A stretch of 64,000 bases of DNA from Xenorhabdus lircayensis (GTDB lineage Bacteria > Pseudomonadota > Gammaproteobacteria > Enterobacterales > Enterobacteriaceae): assembly GCF_016306625.1 (NCBI RefSeq), contig NZ_JACOII010000042.1:1-64000 (forward strand). Reading direction: 5' to 3'. Positions within the stretch are counted from its first letter, which is position 1. The number at the start of each line of letters is the position of its first letter. Position numbers and translations under genes: made by a program. Positions 62,379 through 64,000 of the stretch are shown piece after piece. A model generated the notes under the pieces. It was not told the DNA's origin. It made no database searches and saw only the letters and a list, made by a program, of their open reading frames with translations.

Positions 62379-62400
62379 ACCACCGTCTTTAGTCGGTGGT
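62379..62400. repeat. Orphan hairpin resembling an IS200/IS605 end
   Basis: ACCACCG (62379-62385) and CGGTGGT (62394-62400) pair perfectly around TCTTTAGT, with no T-run. Such ACCACC...GGTGGT hairpins around a TTTAG loop occur at ends of IS605-type elements. No transposase is nearby, so it may be a scar. The rest of the 62137-62588 spacer is AT-rich (poly-A/T) with no gene. Confidence 0.45.
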
Positions 62401-62588
62401 AGTTCAGTATATTTGATATTTATAAATTAAAATATTTAATATGTAGTGAAAAGAAGAAATTCTGTATTCTTATCTTATTGTAAAACAAATTTTGATATGA
62501 ATATTTGTTTTTTTATGGGTTGTAAATTTTAAATTTTCACTTAGTATTCGTGATTGAAATAAAATTATTATGCTTTTAAATTTGAAGA

Positions 62589-62604
62589 ATCTACTCGAGT
62601 AGAT
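62589..62604. promoter_or_regulatory. Perfect 16-bp palindrome upstream of the MHS transporter
   Basis: ATCTACTCGAGTAGAT is its own reverse complement. It lies 105 bases upstream of the transporter start and is the most symmetric element in the spacer, so a dimeric repressor/activator site is likely. No regulator gene is visible in the window. Confidence 0.55.
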
Positions 62605-62709
62605 AAAGTATTGAGTGAAAATTATAAAAATATAACTATGAAAAAATTTCTTCCCGGTTTATAACGTCGGAATTGATAATTTACTGTTCCAACACTCAGG
62701 GAACATTTT

Positions 62710-64000
62710 ATGCAGTTTGAAAGTGTCATAGTGCCCTTGACGGGAAAGCGGCATACATCCGAAGTATGTCTGGCTACTCGGAGAGGGCACAAGGATTTTT
62801 ACCGGACCGCTTTTTCTTGTTGGTTGGGTACAGCAATGGAATATGCCGATTTTGCACTTTATGGTTTAGCTGCGGGAATTATCTTTGGTGATGTATTTTT
62901 TCCTGATATGACACCAATGATTGCTTTACTTTCCAGTTTTGCTACATATTCAGTTGGATTTATTGCACGACCTATTGGTGCTTTACTGTTTGGATGGTTG
63001 GGGGATCGTAAGGGGCGTAAGATCGTCATGGTGACGACGATTATGCTAATGGGGATCTCTACAGCATTAATTGGGCTTATTCCGAGTTATGCTCAAATTG
63101 GTGTTTGGGCTCCAATTTGCTTAGTTATTTTAAGATTTACACAGGGATTAGGGGCTGGGGCTGAACTTTCTGGTGGTACTGTGATGTTAGGAGAATATGC
63201 TCCTCCGAAAAAACGCGGTCTGGTTTCTTCCATTATTGCCCTCGGTTCCAATAGTGGAACATTACTGGCATCACTGATTTGGTTGTTAGTATTGACAATG
63301 GATAAAGAGAATTTGCTCGAATGGGGATGGCGTATCCCATTTTTATCCAGTTTCTTACTTGCAGTGATTGCTTTGCTTATTCGCCGACATATGAATGAAA
63401 CTCCTGTATTTCGGCGTTATAAAATGGATCTAGAAGCCCGTAACTTACAAATATTGAATAGGAAATTTGATCATAAAACTGAGCGGGAGCACTGGAATTT
63501 TTGGAAACGAACAAAAACATTTTGGATCATGGTTGGTTTGCGTATTGGTGAAAATGGACCATCTTACCTAACTCAGGGGTTTATCATTGGTTATGTTGCT
63601 AAGGTACTGATGATAGATAAATCCATACCAACTATATCTGTCTTTATTGCTTCAATTCTAGGTTTTTTGATCATTCCCTTGTCGGGTTATTTATCTGACC
63701 GTTTTGGCCGCCGAATTATATATCGTTGGTTTTGTCTATTATTAATCTTATATGCTGTGCCTGCCTTCATCTTACTGGAGAGTCGTGAGCCTATCATTGT
63801 TATTTCAACAATTGTTATAGGTATGGGATTGGCTTCCTTAGGAATATTTAGCGTTCAGGCAGCATGGGGAGTCGAGCTATTTGGCGTGAGGAATCGCTAC
63901 GCTAAGATGGCCTTTGCAAAAGAAGTAGGCTCTATTCTATCTGGTGGTTCTGCACCATTAGTTGCGTCAGCATTGTTGTCTTTTACGGGGCATTGGTGGC
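62710..64000 (+). CDS. MHS-family (MFS) metabolite:H+ symporter, partial
   Basis: An open frame of 430 codons runs off the end of the window. It starts at ATG 62710 with AGGGA upstream. After about 30 hydrophilic residues comes the MFS fold: FYRTAFSCWLGTAMEYADFA, then LYGLAAG, the loop 2-3 signature LFGWLGDRKGRKIVM, and RFTQGLGAGAELSGGTVMLG in helix 4, features of the MHS group (ProP, ShiA, KgtP-like). A second GYLSDRFGRRIIYRWF sits in the loop 8-9. The substrate cannot be deduced. Codon use is rich in TTA/ATA compared with upstream core genes. Confidence 0.88.
   Translation, partial: MQFESVIVPLTGKRHTSEVCLATRRGHKDFYRTAFSCWLGTAMEYADFALYGLAAGIIFGDVFFPDMTPMIALLSSFATYSVGFIARPIGALLFGWLGDRKGRKIVMVTTIMLMGISTALIGLIPSYAQIGVWAPICLVILRFTQGLGAGAELSGGTVMLGEYAPPKKRGLVSSIIALGSNSGTLLASLIWLLVLTMDKENLLEWGWRIPFLSSFLLAVIALLIRRHMNETPVFRRYKMDLEARNLQILNRKFDHKTEREHWNFWKRTKTFWIMVGLRIGENGPSYLTQGFIIGYVAKVLMIDKSIPTISVFIASILGFLIIPLSGYLSDRFGRRIIYRWFCLLLILYAVPAFILLESREPIIVISTIVIGMGLASLGIFSVQAAWGVELFGVRNRYAKMAFAKEVGSILSGGSAPLVASALLSFTGHWW

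Overview
The window is a 64 kb piece of an enterobacterial chromosome of about 43% GC. Gene order follows the Escherichia coli 84-86 min region almost gene for gene (trpT-hdfR-maoP-comM-ilvLGMEDA ... ilvYC ... rep-gppA-rhlB-trxA-rho-wec cluster-thrP-tRNAs-glmZ-hemXYDC-cyaA-cyaY-lptM-dapF-yigA-xerC-yigB-uvrD-corA-rarD-yigI-recQ-pldB-yigL). Protein divergence from E. coli, the AT-rich spacers and a short interspersed inverted repeat of a type I associate with Xenorhabdus and Photorhabdus suggest an entomopathogenic member of the Morganellaceae. Xenorhabdus is my first guess, but genus cannot be proven from this window.

Layout. 1-166: end of a tRNA-Asp and a complete tRNA-Trp. 260-3134: hdfR, maoP and comM. 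3135-10356: the ilvLGMEDA operon with its attenuator and an intact ilvG. 10363-11605: remnant of an emrAB multidrug efflux operon fused by an internal deletion. 11757-12551: an unassigned AraC-type regulator. 12587-15103: divergent ilvY/ilvC. 15156-16271: a histone-deacetylase-like amidohydrolase. 16905-24403: rep, gppA, rhlB, trxA and rho, with a long rho leader. 24675-37748: the complete enterobacterial common antigen cluster wecA-wzzE-wecBC-rffGH-wecDE-wzxE-wecF-wzyE-wecG, mostly with overlapping stop/start codons. 38177-40206: thrP and a four-tRNA operon (Arg, His, Leu, Pro). 40382-40796: the small RNA glmZ with a sigma-54 promoter and two GlrR-type upstream sites. 40877-45007: hemCDXY on the minus strand. 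45512-56383: cyaA (TTG start, CRP site), cyaY, lptM, dapF, yigA, xerC, yigB, uvrD (LexA box), corA and rarD. 56563-58224: a decay zone with an unrecognised broken gene, intact yigI and a pldA relic. 58339-62079: recQ, pldB, yigL. 62080-64000: an AT-rich spacer with a hairpin and a perfect palindrome, then an MHS-family transporter that runs off the window.

Functionally the window is mostly core metabolism and envelope biogenesis: branched-chain amino acids, tetrapyrroles, diaminopimelate, cAMP, GlcN6P control via GlmZ, ECA, LPS-export assembly (LptM), Mg2+ uptake, plus DNA repair helicases (Rep, UvrD, RecQ) and transcription termination (Rho). I saw no prophage, CRISPR array, toxin cluster or biosynthetic gene cluster. 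The points of interest are three decaying loci (emrAB, pldA, the 56.6-57.2 kb gene), the inserted HDAC-like enzyme, the sigma-54/GlrR architecture at glmZ, a triplicated 18-bp repeat inside wzyE, and several strong dyads with no known binder.
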